From Acanthacorydalis orientalis (taxonomy: Eukaryota; Arthropoda; Insecta; Megaloptera; Corydalidae), in the NCBI GenBank assembly GCA_034766995.1, contig CM068323.1:1809588-1873587 (forward strand): a stretch of DNA of 64,000 nt. The letters run 5' to 3'. Shown piece after piece: positions 10,775 through 22,623 of this stretch. Both the position numbers and the translations under genes were made by a program. The notes beneath the pieces are model-generated. The model was given only the letters and a program-made list of their open reading frames with translations. It made no database searches and was not told the origin of the DNA. The first letter of the stretch is position 1; each line of letters opens with the position of its first letter.

Positions 10775-11611
10775 ATGTCTACAGGAACACAAAACACGGA
10801 GGCTAACCCAACGCCTTGTCAGCATCGACCGCTGCGCTTGCCTCCATTCGTCCCTGCGAAACTGGCATTCTGATTCGCGATAGCAGAGCGTAACTTCACA
10901 GCAGCCAAAATAACGGACGAGAACGAAAAATTTACAGAGGTCATTATCTCGCTCGATCCTCTGTACAGCTCCAAACTCGACGATATAATTATGCAGCCGC
11001 CCACCACCAATCCATACACTAAACTCAAGGAGGAGCTGATTAAATGCCTCAGTTCTTCCCAGGAGGAAAGGACGCGCCAACTTTTGCAGAACGAAGCCAT
11101 CGGGGACAGGAAGCCTTCGGAATTCTTACGTGACTTACACTCTCTGGGCGGCAGCACGTTTACCGAAGCAGCTTTACGCACGATTTGGATCAGTCGGCTG
11201 CCCGCGAATATCCAACCGATGATGGCCACCCAAAAGAAGCAATCGATCGACGACGCAGCCGAACTCGCGGATTACATCCACGCTCTGGCACCGAGAAACG
11301 GATTTCAAATCGCGGAAACGTCTGCAGCGACCCTCGAAAAAACGCTCGTGGAAAAGTTTAAGCAGCTCGCCGCGGATCTGAGCCGAAAAATCGACGACAA
11401 GCTCGAGCAGCAGGTAAGCAGCGTACGTTCGCCCGGGCGTTTCACACGTTGCGATGCTTCACACTCGCCAGCGCGCACACACGATCGCTCCCGTTCACAA
11501 AACAAGCGAGGGGACAGTGATATCTGCTGGTATCACGCTACGTTCGGAGCCGACGCGAGGGAATGCCGATCGCCGTGCAAGTTTTCGGGAAACGGACACG
11601 GCGATCGCTAA
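10775..11611 (+). pseudogene. gypsy 1 gag, one premature stop
   Basis: The reading frame starts at the ATG at 10,775 (MSTGTQNTEANPTP) and would end at 11,611. It is interrupted by TGA at 10,871-10,873, after PFVPAKLAF. Related insect gag proteins usually have Trp-Phe at this point, so a TGG-to-TGA change is a simple explanation. Downstream the frame is open for 206+ residues with LLQNEAIGDRKPSEFLRDL and LRTIWISRLPANIQ, the conserved capsid-like part of this gag class. A basic Ser/Arg stretch follows, then a zinc-knuckle-like [18 protein letters not shown]. The 3' end overlaps the protease frame. I expect no full-length product. Confidence 0.85.
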
Positions 11612-12366
11612 TGGCGGCGATCGACCAGAGCCGAGAGATGCGCCGCCTCTTTGTCAAAGGTCGGGAGGCAAAGAAATACTTTTTGATCGACACCGGAGCC
11701 GATCTAAGCATTTTTCCACGCGCGCTGATCCACGGGCCGACAAAGAAGACGGGTTACGAACTTACAGCGGCCAACGGATCTACCATCGCCACGTACGGCA
11801 GAACGGCGTTGACACTCGACCTAGGACTGCGACGCGCATTTACCTGGGACTTCGTCATCGCCGACGTGACAAAACCAATCGTCGGTATTGACTTCTTGGC
11901 ACATTACGGGCTCCTCGTCGACGCACAAGCTGGACAGCTCATCGACAAAGTAACGAAACTCACGTCCCGTGGACGGGTGTTTTATAGCGACGTGCCAAGC
12001 GTAAAGGTAATCTCCGGCGACACACCGTACCATGAGATTCTTGCCGATTTTCCAGAGATCACGCGTCCCGACGGCCGCGCACCCGAAATACGTCACAACA
12101 CGAGGCACTACATCAAAACAACACCCGGACAACCGGCAGCAAGCAAGCTCCGACGACTCGCACCGGAGAAACTCGCAGCCGCACGCAGAGAGTTCGAGGG
12201 CATGATCAATCTGGGCAAAGCGCGACCCTCGTCCAACAGCTGGGCCGCGCCGCTACACATGGCGACGAAAATCGACGGCGACTGGAGACCGCGCGGCGAC
12301 TATCGCCAACTCAACGCCCGCACGATCCCAGATAGGTACCCCGTTCGCCATATACGCGACTTCTAG
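11563..12366 (+). pseudogene. gypsy 1 pol: protease and RT N-terminus
   Basis: This frame overlaps the gag end in a different phase. An aspartic protease carries [13 protein letters not shown] (catalytic DTG) and later [16 protein letters not shown]. The reverse transcriptase fingers follow: [17 protein letters not shown] and [17 protein letters not shown]. The frame stops at TAG 12,364-12,366 after HIRDF, where related elements have a sense codon. A small indel shortly after (about 12,390-12,400) moves the remaining RT into another frame. Confidence 0.88.
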
Positions 12367-12399
12367 CAAGGCCTACACGGCAGGAAGTCTATTCCAAGA

Positions 12400-13480
12400 T
12401 CGATCTCGTCAAGGCCTACAATCAGATCCCGGTCGCCGAAGAAGACGTGCACAAAACCGCCATCGCGACGCCGTTCGGACTGTACGAATTCCTTTACATG
12501 ACCTTCGGATTGCGCAACGCTGCGCGAACGTTCCAACGGTTCATGGACGAGGTGCTACGCGGTCTGGACTTCGTGTTCGTCTACCTCGACGACGTTCTGG
12601 TAGCATCTGAAAACGAGTCACAACATCGGGAGCACCTTGGAGAAGTGTTTCAACGCTTGGCAGAATACGGTGTCGTGATCAACGTGAAGAAATGTGTTTT
12701 CGGCGTGAACGAGATATCCTTCCTCGGATACGTCATAAACAACGACGGAATCAAACCACCCGCCGAGAAAGTAAAAACTATCGTCGACTACCCGCAGCCG
12801 CAAACAGCTATGCAATTGCGCCAGTATCTCGGTATGCTAAATTTTTACAGAATCGGCATGCCACACACCGCACACACGCAAGCTCCCTTGAACGAGATGC
12901 TGAAGGGAGACACAAAAGGTAAAGCCCCGCTACAGTGGACACCAGCAGCGACGCAAGCATTCGACAAAACGAAACAAGATCTGGCAAAGGCTACGTTACT
13001 CGCACATCCAAAAATCGGCGCGGAGCTCGCAATCGTTTGCGACGCGTCAGAGTTTTCGGTAGGGGCCGCGCTGCAACAGCGGATCAACGACACCTGGGAA
13101 CCACTAGCATTTTTCTCGAAAAACCTCAATCCAGCAGTGAGCCGTTACAGCGCCTTCGACAGAGAAATCTACCTCGCCATCAAGCACTTTTGCCACATGC
13201 TGGAAGCGCGAATTTTCACAATCTACACCGATCACAAGCCGATGACGTTCGCCTTCCAGCAAAAACCCGAAAAAGCTTCACCTCGCCAAGCCAGACACCT
13301 CGACTTCATCGGCCAATTCACACATTCACGCATCGAGGCAATCGATTACTCCGAATTAGCAGCGTCCCAGGCATCCGACGAGGAGTTAAAAGGCTTAATG
13401 CACTCGGCATCGTCCTTGCAACTAAAGCAAATACAGATCCCTGGAACGAGTGAAATGGTTTTTTTGCGACACGTCAACGA
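12400..13480 (+). pseudogene. gypsy 1 pol: RT palm and RNase H
   Basis: The frame continues the reverse transcriptase with LYMTFGLRNAARTFQRFMD, the catalytic FVYLDDVLVASE (YLDD), FLGYVINNDGIKP and YLGMLNFYR. RNase H is shown by AIVCDASEFSVGAALQQ, YSAFDREIYLAIKHF and IYTDHKPMTFAF. After THSRIEAIDYSELAASQAS, the 'HV.G..N.VADALSR' block that usually closes RNase H is missing, so a deletion of some tens of bases is likely near 13,340. The coding phase changes again near 13,455. Confidence 0.88.
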
Positions 13481-14675
13481 CAAAAGCTCGCCCATACGTA
13501 ACGCGACTACTCCGAAAAGCGGCTTTTACATCCATCCACCGCCTCTCTCACCCCGTCGCAAAAGCTACTGCAAAACTGGTCGCCCAACGATTTGTTTGGC
13601 CATCCATTAAGAAGGACTGTCGCGAGTGGGCACGAGCTTGCACCGAGTGCCAACGCTCAAAAATCTCTAGACACGTTTTCGCGCCTCTAGGACATTTTAC
13701 ACCACCATCTGCCAGACTCGAACACGTGCACATCGACATCATTATCATGCCGCCTTCAGAAGGAAAGCGATACTGCCTGACATGCGTAGATCGTTTTTCT
13801 CGCTGGCCGGTAGTCGCTCCGATGCACGATCAAGAAGCCGAAACAGTGGCCCGCACCTTCTGGGAGAACTGGATCATCAACTACGGAACCCCGCTCAGGA
13901 TCACTACGGACCAGGGATGTCAATTCGAATCAAACCTCTTTCACTCACTCAATCGATTAGCGGGCACCAATCATTTGCGAACTATACAGCATACCATCCG
14001 CAAGGAAACGGATTAGTCGAACGTTCCCACAGAGAGCTTAAAGCAGCAATACGGTGCCACGAAAATGACCAATGGACCAAAATCGTACCGACCGTCGTCA
14101 TGGGCATAAGAGCAACGGTACGCGAAGACATCGGTGCTTCTTCTTTCGAAATATTATTCGGACAGCCCTCGCGCCTACCCGGAGAGTTTTTCGAACCAAC
14201 AGCCCAGGATTACGAACCAGCACCATTCATCAAGGAACTACGCCGACACTTCGATCTGTTACGGCCAGCCCACGTCAAGCGGCACGGCACGCGCACGTTG
14301 TTTGTCTTCCAAGATTTATCAACAGCAAAGCACGTCTTCCTACGCTACGATGCGGTTAAAAATGCCTTACGCATGCCTTATGACGGATCGTATGAGGTCA
14401 TAAAACGGGGAGACAAAACGTTCGGCATCAAAGTCCGCGACAAAGAAGTGACCGTTTCCATCGACCGACTAAAACCAGCCTACACGCTAACCGAGACCTC
14501 ACCAGACGAGCGTCGCGTCACCTTCCACGGGCATGGCGGACAGGTACCAATACGGCGCGAAAACCGAGATCAGCCAGCTGACAGCCAGGTACAACAACGC
14601 TTACGACCAGGGCAGCCAGCTGAAGACCAACCGCGACCAGCAGACATCATACCCGAGGACAACGCACGGGTATAA
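13450..14675 (+). pseudogene. gypsy 1 pol: integrase, frameshifted
   Basis: The integrase starts with an HHCC zinc-binding module (IHRLSHP ... CREWARACTECQRSK). The catalytic core follows: first Asp in HVHIDIIIMP, second in RITTDQGCQFES, and Glu in the frame-shifted continuation YHPQGNGLVERSHRELK. The change of frame lies near 13,985 and looks like a 2-bp gain. The second part runs to 14,675, ending in a basic, Gln/Pro-rich tail after a DLSTAKHVFLRYDAVK segment typical of this lineage's C-terminal domain. No envelope gene follows. Confidence 0.88.
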
Positions 14676-14816
14676 CCACGGGAACCACAGCAGCACGGAC
14701 CTCGACGATCAGAGCGAAACGCGTGCTCGGTACAACGTTACCAGGCCGGGTTTTCGTGAATACACACAAACAGACACACACGCACTATCGTGACTTCCTC
14801 ACTGGCGGAGGGGTTA

Positions 14817-15195
14817 TGTAGCGGCTAAGCTACAGACAACAATGGAACGATGTACTGTGTCGATGCATGCGAGAGTGTGGCGATTGTAGTGTGTTGAAAC
14901 GACAATCGGACGTTGATTGTCGAATATTTTTATTTAAAAAGATTGTTTGTTGTGCGAATGGAAAGTGTGTTTGTGCGGTGAATTGAGACGGACAAGGAGT
15001 GGGGAGACTGCATTGAAAAAGAAGATTACTTGTTTCGGGATGAAGGCGTGCGGACGTGGGACGGAAAAGGAAACGAGTTTCGGTTGTGTTGCGTTCGGCG
15101 AAAACGATGAAAACTAATATAGTGCATCATTAAAAACTTCCATGGTTTTTAATTTAACCGGACTTCTGCTGCCACTACCGCTGTGCACACCCACG
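14817..15195 (+). repeat. 3' LTR of gypsy element 1 (right end approximate)
   Basis: It begins TGTAGCGGCTAAGCTACAGA after a purine-rich GGCGGAGGGG tract. A likely end is near the CCGCTGTGCAC motif at about 15,178-15,190, also found at the end of the 5' LTR. The middle hundreds of bases do not match the 5' LTR by eye, and the lengths differ (about 312 versus about 375 bp). Confidence 0.6.
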
Positions 15196-16380
15196 AACCG
15201 TTCGTCCCGCCCCTGGCGTCGGGCGTCCGTATGCGTAATACGATCGAGGTCGATCTCAACCTGTGCTGCTGGTACTCGCACTGGGACAAGAACTGGTGCT
15301 GGTGCCGGTAGAGTCTCCAGTGAAGCCGGCACTCCCATCACCTTCATCTCCGCCATGTCGTCGTCACTATCTGCAACTGGTGATCGAGCAACCTCCCTCG
15401 CAAGAAGTACCGCCACAAACGGCGTAAACAAACTGTTTGGGGCGCACAGCGCCCGAGCAGAAACATCAGAAACGGCGGACGGTGCAGAACACCTGACTGC
15501 AGTGCACAACACCCCAGAAACACTATCACTACGAGGTCTCGGCGAGCGACACAGAAGAACACAACCGTTCGCGACTGAGGCCAGGCGCGAACTGTGTGAC
15601 TCTCGCAAAGCAGGCTCTATACTTTTAAGTGCCGGCGTCCGAAATATTTTCACGGAGTATCGACGACAGCTCGCCGTGGCGATGCGGCGTATTCCGAAAC
15701 AATGAAATCGTCGCGAACCGTGTGCGAAGTTTGATTCGTTTACTCGTTTTAATTTATGACTCGTTCGAAAGTCACGCAGCGGAAACCGAAACGGAAATCA
15801 ATTCGGAACGAGCGATGACACGTGCGCGATGAAATTTATAAAGACGAGTCAACAGATACGGAAATCAGGAGTGAGTGTTTTTGAAAAACAATTCTTCCGC
15901 GCGTTGCGAACGATGGACGGCAACTCGACCGAGTCGCGCCCGCTTCGTCCGCTTCCCGACTTCCAAAACGTCGCCGATTTTCAGTTCAACAGGTTTCACG
16001 CGTCGTTTCTATTTCTATTTCGCCGTTCAATTTCTCCGATCGAACTCTTCGCACCGGTCGAGAGGTGTGTGTCATCGTATCATCGAGTACGGGCTCTTCG
16101 GTCCTTTCGGTAGCCCATTAAACGGCGCTGCTCAAAATGGTAGGAAGACGCCCGGCACTGTTCGATCCTAGATCCCTTCTTATCGATTTGGCGTCGGAAA
16201 GAAAAAAAATAATATTTTTGGTTTTCCGCGGTGAGGTGTTTTGTATGCGCGGCTGATGTCACGATCGTGAAAAAGAAATAATTCAAAAGCGAATAAAAAC
16301 CGGTCCGTTCTTCGAGTCATTCGTGTTTTTTTGACGTTTCTCGGTTTTCGCTTTGTTGAATATTTATTTGGGTAAAACAC
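15196..16380. other. GC-richer region, no recognised gene
   Basis: Frames are open on both strands between about 15,142 and 15,705 (up to 187 codons). The translations are Ser/Ala/Arg-rich and match no family I recognise. Openness on both strands fits high GC content rather than coding. From 15,700 to 16,380 the sequence becomes mixed, with no motif. Confidence 0.5.
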
Positions 16381-17348
16381 AAATAAAGCAACAGAGTTTA
16401 AGTAGCTTCAGAATAAAAATGAGTTTATTGATAAAATAGAAAAATGCAGGCAAGTTGTGAGTTACAGAGAGATTTGCTCGACAACTGCTCTCAAGTAAAT
16501 TCGACGAACGACTAACAACGGTAGAGACGCTTCTCTAGCGCGTCGGTGCAGAAACTATTGCTTAGTTTATTGCTTGGCTATAGGAAAGGGAAAAGGGGAG
16601 CGCAAAACGTTTTACAACAATTTGGTGTATGTGCCGAAAAACAGTTCTGCACGGCTTATTTTTAATTACGGGAAAATCCCGAGATAACCATCAGCAGTTC
16701 ATCTGCGCAGCAGGGAACTTTATTACTTTATTGCGGTACAGGAAAGGTATGCGTGCCCTTATACCTGATTTGAACGGTACTGCGATTTAATTATATACGT
16801 GTGTCTGTTCGCTGCAACTAACGGGACTCGCTCGACGTTCTGTGCGTAATTACATTGTTCCTTGTGAAAAATTTATATAACACAACCGATCGTAGTGCGT
16901 TGTGTATCGTGACTACGAGGCGAAAGTTCGATTGCGACGACGCGTTGTTCGGTCGCAATGTAGTGTGCATTCGGTGTTCAGCGGTGGTGCGGTCGAAGTT
17001 GAGTGTCGAGTTACATTATTGTCCTGTGTTGTGTTTCCAGGATAAAAGTAAGAAGTGTATGAATACGTCAGATGCGTCAAACGAGAGTAATATGATAATA
17101 ATTAATAAATATTATATTGTAATGACGTGATGACATATTTCTCTCTCTCTCTCATACCAAAATATAACACACAGTTGTTTCATTCATTTAACGTGTGAGA
17201 ATGACGTATTTGTTAATTTTTTTATTTTCAATCGAATACTTGTACATCTCAATTGAGAAACTCAGTCGGTGGATGCAGATAGCGACTCGTAACGGAGCCT
17301 ATGAGATTTCTTTACGATCACAACGCGATGTTTGAAAATGCGACTTTG
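16381..17348. other. Unclassified sequence, possible retroelement UTR/LTR debris
   Basis: No coding motif is visible. Several AATAAA-type words and mixed GC content could fit old LTR or UTR sequence, but I found no paired copy. A short (CT)n run lies near 17,142. Confidence 0.4.
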
Positions 17349-17840
17349 ATTTCGATTATTTTTAGCAGAAAAACTGGTTCGAAGAGGGATTATTTAGTCA
17401 AAGTTAGGCCTTTTTTTTGAGAATAATCCAATTGAATTGCACACCGTGTGATGGATAATTTCAAGGCGCCACTACCCATATATGACATCAGATGTTGTGC
17501 ATTTAATTTCGATTACTTTTTGCCGAGAAACATTCTAAAATGTTTTTTTTAGTCAAAAATAAGTCTTCTTGGAAAATAATCCAATTGAATTGAACACCAC
17601 TTGATTGATAAATTTAGGACGCATCTAACCGTGTATGATATTATCCGTTTCGCATTTAATTTCGATTACCTATAGCCGAGAAACTAGTTCAGAAATAGGT
17701 TTTTTGACTGAAAATGGGCCTTCTTGGATTACAATCGATTTGAGTTGCACATAACTCGATGGTTAATGTTAAAACGCATCCGACAGTGTACGATGTTAGC
17801 CGTTTCGCATTTAATTTCGAACACTTATTGTTGCAGTAAA
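17349..17840 (+). repeat. ~155-bp tandem repeat, about 3 diverged copies
   Basis: The anchor ATTTCGATTA (or ATTTCGA) recurs at 17,349, 17,506, 17,659 and 17,814, giving periods of 157, 153 and 155 bp. Each unit continues with a GCCGAGAAAC-type word, TTTAGTCAAA, a TTGG.AATA.TCCAATTGAATTGCAC-type segment and a GTGTATGATAT-type word, then CGTTTCGCATTTA. Divergence is substantial, so this is an old satellite-like array or fragment. Confidence 0.85.
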
Positions 17841-17915
17841 ACATTTAAATGTTTACTGTGTATATTGACAGCTATTAACACCGTCCCCTGCGATTGTTAG
17901 TCAGTTGCTAGCGTC

Positions 17916-18472
17916 CATAGATAAAGTATCTCTAGATGACAAGTTACAGGTTAAAAATCTATGGCATGAAAACGATGGTTTGGGGTGTGCGGGGTATTAA
18001 TTTTGCGGACTTAATTAGATGGCACTGTCCGCGCGATATTTGTGCGGGAGGTTTGAATACTTCAAATTTGAATATTAGCGCTAATGTACATACCCATTCA
18101 GAAATGTTTAATTTTAACACATTTAATAATAATTCTAAAGTAATGAATTCGATTTAAAATACGAAATTCAGCACTTTAAAATTATTACAGAATTGTGTTA
18201 AAATTAAACATTTTTGAATGGATGTGAATATATAATAAATTTAAATTTTCTTGCAATCATACTATTGTATGATGCTGTTTACAATTAACAAAAAAGACAG
18301 TTATTTATGTAACTTATTTATTTTAAAACTATACTTAATACTAACAATAAATAATTAAACACTAATATTAAATAATTGAACACTAATAATAAATAAATAC
18401 TAATAAAAAATAAACAACACTTAATAATTAAACAGAACGGTCTGGAAAAGATTTTCAAAAGTCTAGGAATAT
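17916..18472 (+). repeat. Dispersed repeat R, copy C
   Basis: About 557 bp that match 61,909-62,471 in direct orientation with only scattered substitutions, from CATAGATAAAGTATCTCTAG to TTTTCAAAAGTCTAG. It is also inverted relative to copies A and B. It carries the TCATCTAGAG site that the hAT hit in copy A, still uninterrupted. A short open frame (MTSYRLKIYGMKTM..) recurs in copy D, but I see no family signature. Confidence 0.88.
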
Positions 18473-21400
18473 GTTGTGCCTTTAAATCCTCGTAGACTGC
18501 GACTTGTCTTTATCTTCGACATCACGTTCTCGTGCCGGCATGGATTATATTTTTTATTTAAAGGCACGATGGGTATTCACGCGCGACGCACGCTTTCCGC
18601 AATGGTCCGAGGACGCTTGCGTGGTTCCTCTCGCGTTTTCGAGGTGCGCACGGTTGCGGTGCCGGATGTCGTTCGGAGCCGTGCTTGGAGGTGCGGAGCG
18701 GCGGCACCATTCGCGACTTGGTCTCGTTCCGGACGACGGGCTCGTCCCGATTTTTCGACGACACTCGTCGGACGTTCGATCCGCCTTCGGCGAGATCTCT
18801 AAATGCTCGAATGTCGCCCGGAGGAGCGATGGCACTCGTCGTGCGATGCGGATGAGTCGAGTTTCCGGTGCTGTCTTCCCTGGAGCTAGTGCGGTCGATT
18901 CTGGCGAGCGGGCGTGCGACGCGAACCGGATTCCGCACTTTCGTCCCGGTGCACCTGTGCACGGTTTACGGATATGGAACGCGGCACCGGTCTCGTCCTC
19001 CCAACTGCTGCATCAGCTGTTCAATCGACCGTCCGCACTACATTCACATTGTCACGGTCGGACTGTGGAGGACGGCGGAGGCGTCTCCTTGTCGTTCTGC
19101 TCGCTTGACTTACGTCTGCCATCGGGTTGTGTGCGGCCGGTGAATGCGAACGGGCCTTAATGTCGCCGCCATATGTTCAGATGATTTTTCCTTTCTATAT
19201 TACTACTTTTTTTTCGGTTGCCACGATATATTCCGTTGGGCGACTCGGACGATTCCTTTTAGTCACGGCCGCTTTATCAACTCACCTTAAATTTACTGAG
19301 TTTCGAGCGCTTTCTATTCTTTCTCGGTCATCTTGTCTGCGCGACATAAATACGACCGCAACATGGCGACTCTTGTGAGCTACGGCCGGTTATTTAAACC
19401 GCGTGAACTTTGCGATGCGAAATTTCGCTCGATGAGTTTGCCGACGAGGCCGTCGTGCCGTCTTCCGGTCTCATTAAATGTTTCTTCTACGTCCGGCCGG
19501 ATCCGCCGTCACGGTGCTGTCGCTCCATCTGATTTTTTTGCACGATTGCGTCTCCCTCTCGAGAGACGCAATCGTCTCTGTCGAGAGTGACTGTGTCGTC
19601 GTATGATACTGCTACCGGCGTCGTTAATTATCGACGGCCGCTCTCTTCTCCGACGACGACGCAGTCTCGTCTCTCACGTCTCGATTAGACGGGTTTGTTT
19701 CAAGCTTTGATTGCATTTGTTTTTTTGTAAAGTCGGCGGCGGCCTTGTGTACGGACCTATCGCCACGTGCTCGTTGTTGTGGGATTTTTGTTTTTCTTTT
19801 TCCTCGTTTCGGTCGATCGTCTCTTTCATACGAAGAAATTTCGTCTTCGTGTGACGTCAACGTCTCTAGGACAGCTGTGCACATCATCCAAACCGTCGTC
19901 CACGAGACTTTCCTTCGAACCGTCGCTCCGATTACTATTTTCGAGATTTTGCGATTCATTGTCTGACCATCGGATCAGAATCACATTTAGGTCGCGAGTT
20001 TTATTGTACGTCGATTTGTGTCAGATCGATTTTAAAATTCATTGGACGTTTTTGTTTCTACTCTCTAACTCTCTGATTCGGTCGCCGTGCCTCCAGTGTC
20101 TTCGGGACGAGCCAGATTTCTGTATCCGCGATGTTTTGTGTAAAATCGCCGGCGGCCTTGAGTCGAGACCTATGGCGACATGTTCGTTGTTGTAGGATTG
20201 AACCGTTCCTTCGATTTTGAATTTTTAAAAACCAACGATCGACCGGGACCGACGTCTGCCAAAGAGGAGACCGGAGGCAGCTTTCGGTCCTTCGCAGCGC
20301 TGATTTTAACGCAGTACAGAGGTTTTTTTGTAAACCTTATGGCATGCGTTGTTAAAGCTCATTTTTTATACATTTCTATGTATTTTATTATCGCCTCGAT
20401 TGCGTTCCGGAGCTCCAGGCGGTCGTTCTGTTCGTCCGTCGGGACGAATTCAGGCGCACTGCGGAGGATTTTTGTAGACGTGTAGTATACAAAAATAGTG
20501 GCATCGCCGTCACGTTTTCGGGGATGACGTCCGCGGCAGTTACAGCCGCTCTTCCGGCGCCGAGAAGAACGTCCGCCGGTTCTTCGTTTTTGTTTCCACG
20601 CCCGGTATTTAATTTTTTGGCTTTCATCACCACAGTGCCGCTCGAGTCCGTGGACTTCTTCGGCGTCTGTTTTTTAACTCGCTTTCCTTCTCGCCGAGCG
20701 TTTCGATTATTTCTAACGATTGTTGTCGGCATTTCTCATCGAATTTTTCCTTCCAACACTCTCACTCGTTCGTCGACTACTTTCGGTAGCCGGTGTCTTT
20801 TTATGCCCTTCGTTCAACGCCGTCACATGTCTCGAGATTGTTAAACGGGCGCTACGATTCGTCCACAATAGTTTTCTGTCGAGTGTCCTGTACACTCGAC
20901 GCCCTTCTCCCGGATGCGGCGCAACTGAATGCCGAGTGTCCGTGGATCTGGCGTCTCTCGCACCAGGCGACGTTGTCCGCTCCTCTATTTTTCCAGTAGC
21001 GCACGTGCTGCAGACATGCCGGCGCCTTACCGATTTCGCGAAATTGACTAAGACTTTTTAGATCGATCGACCGGATGATGTTGTCGATTATCACCTGTGC
21101 GTCCTCTCTACCTCGTTTTAACATGTAGTTTTGCAGCTGATTGCCGCCCGGAAACCGACAATGGCGGCCGACAACACGTCAGTCGAATATCGTTTCGTTT
21201 CCTTCTCTGGTTCGACCCTGTTGCGTCGAGCGGAGCACTCGGTGCTCGGGAATAAACCCTGAAACACGGTCGTACTAACTTGTTTTTCTTTCTGTGCCGG
21301 TCCGGTCGGCCGGCCACCTCTTCGTGACCGTGGCCCGCTCGCCGAATGGATTTACGAACGGCGAACTTTGAGATAAACTTCGACCACGTTCTTTTAGAAC

Positions 21401-22506
21401 TCGTCTGGAGTCTGTGCGTCCACACGGCCGACCTATTTTACGCGGTCGGCCGAGATCGTGGCGTTTGCGGCGAGGCGGCGTGCATAGTCAAATACAGGAG
21501 TTCGGCTTTGATCGCGACGCTCTTAAGTTCTTCCTCCCGCGGATCGGGCGAAAGTTGAATCGCTTCTTTCTCCGGCGTATCTTTCGTCGAGGTCTTCTCG
21601 GCGTCTCGTCGACGAGACGATTCCGGACGACACGATGCTCGTCTAGTCGTCCCGGATCCATTTTCAGCCGGTCGTCTCCCCCGTGTGATCTTTAAGAGTT
21701 GGATGTTATCGACGGACTCCCAGAGGATTTTCGCGGCAGCATTCGCCTGTCGCCCGTTCGAGACCCGGCGCTCAACGTCGAGCCCGAGTCCGTCACCCAC
21801 ACCGGCGATTCGATCTATTGATTCTTTGTGCGATGACGACGATAATCTTGTCGATTGTCTCCGGCGGTGCGTTGCACCGATCGCAGCTGGCTCTGTCTCT
21901 CTCTCTCGAAACTGATCACGGTATTCCGCAGTCACTGTTTGCCGGTTTCGAGCGATGACTTTTTGTCAGCCTTCGACGATCAAGATATTTTCCTGCTTCG
22001 CCGTTCACGTCCCCTGGTCCGACTCCGACAAAATATTAATGGAGGCGTAGAAATGACCTTTGTCGTGTCCTCCCATTTGTTACGGTGCTGTTCGGAGCCG
22101 ATGCTTCAACGAGACTGAGGTAATTATTCTGTCGACGTTACAGATCTCTTCCAGCCCTTCCGTTCGGCAGGGTCGGCATAAAAAAAGCGTCCGTTCCTGT
22201 TCGATCGCGTCGCACCGCGAACGGGCGACTGTCTCAGGGGTTTGACGGTTTTCACTTCCGGGTTGTCTTCTCCCTTGGCGGCGCGCACGAACGTACGGCG
22301 GGTGGACACGTGGGTGCGCGCTTTCTAGCGTGTCCTCCGACTCGACACACGAACGCGTTTCGTGGCCGACACCACACTTTAACAGCGCCCGATGAAATTC
22401 GAGCAGTACACCCCGAGCACAGACGGCAGAATCGCACACTTCTCGTTATCCTTGTACCTCGATCGACTGCAGATGTGTGCGGCTCTCGACTCGAAGTCGG
22501 CTTAAA
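18473..22506. other. GC- and CpG-rich region, no recognised gene
   Basis: Composition shifts abruptly from AT-rich to GC-rich at about 18,480 and stays so up to the 18-bp array. Many frames of 60-220 codons overlap on both strands without any conserved motif I can name, so most must be accidental. A stretch at 19,717-19,788 is repeated at 20,132-20,199, about 85 percent alike by eye, with shared words CGGCGGCCTTG and TCGTTGTTGT. This suggests internal duplication. Minus-strand frames rich in Arg, Glu and Ser (for example 21,935-21,438) could be gag-like debris, but I cannot support that. Confidence 0.5.
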
Positions 22507-22623
22507 TGTCCGCGGGGCTATTTACGCGAGTCGCGATGTTTTATTGAGTTGCGATGTTTTAGAAATTCCGCGGGGCTATTTACGCGAGTCGGGATATTTT
22601 AGAATGTCCGCGGGGATATTTAC
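22507..22623 (+). repeat. 40-bp parent repeat units flanking the array
   Basis: Three copies of a unit starting TCCGCGGGG.TATTTAC begin at 22,509, 22,567 and 22,607. The intervals are 58 (= 40 + 18) and 40 bp. Each unit is a ~22-bp spacer (AGAATGTCCGCGGGGCTATT plus TAC) followed by one copy of the 18-bp sequence; the first unit has an extra 18-mer. This is the apparent ancestral repeat from which the long array expanded. Confidence 0.88.

Noticed and set aside
15142..15705. 187-codon frame downstream of gypsy 1 as an env or host gene
   Set aside because: There is no signal peptide or membrane segment pattern, the other strand is also open, and it begins inside the probable 3' LTR.
17936..18157. 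Short frame MTSYRLKIYGMKTM.. shared by repeat R copies C and D as a conserved gene
   Set aside because: The whole DNA segment is conserved because it is a repeat. The frame is short and matches no family.
18504..19160. 218-codon plus-strand frame as a gene
   Set aside because: It overlaps equally long frames on the opposite strand in GC-rich DNA and shows no conserved motif.
21438..21935. Minus-strand Arg/Ser/Glu-rich frame as a LINE gag
   Set aside because: I could not find the CCHC knuckles that would support it. Composition alone is not enough.
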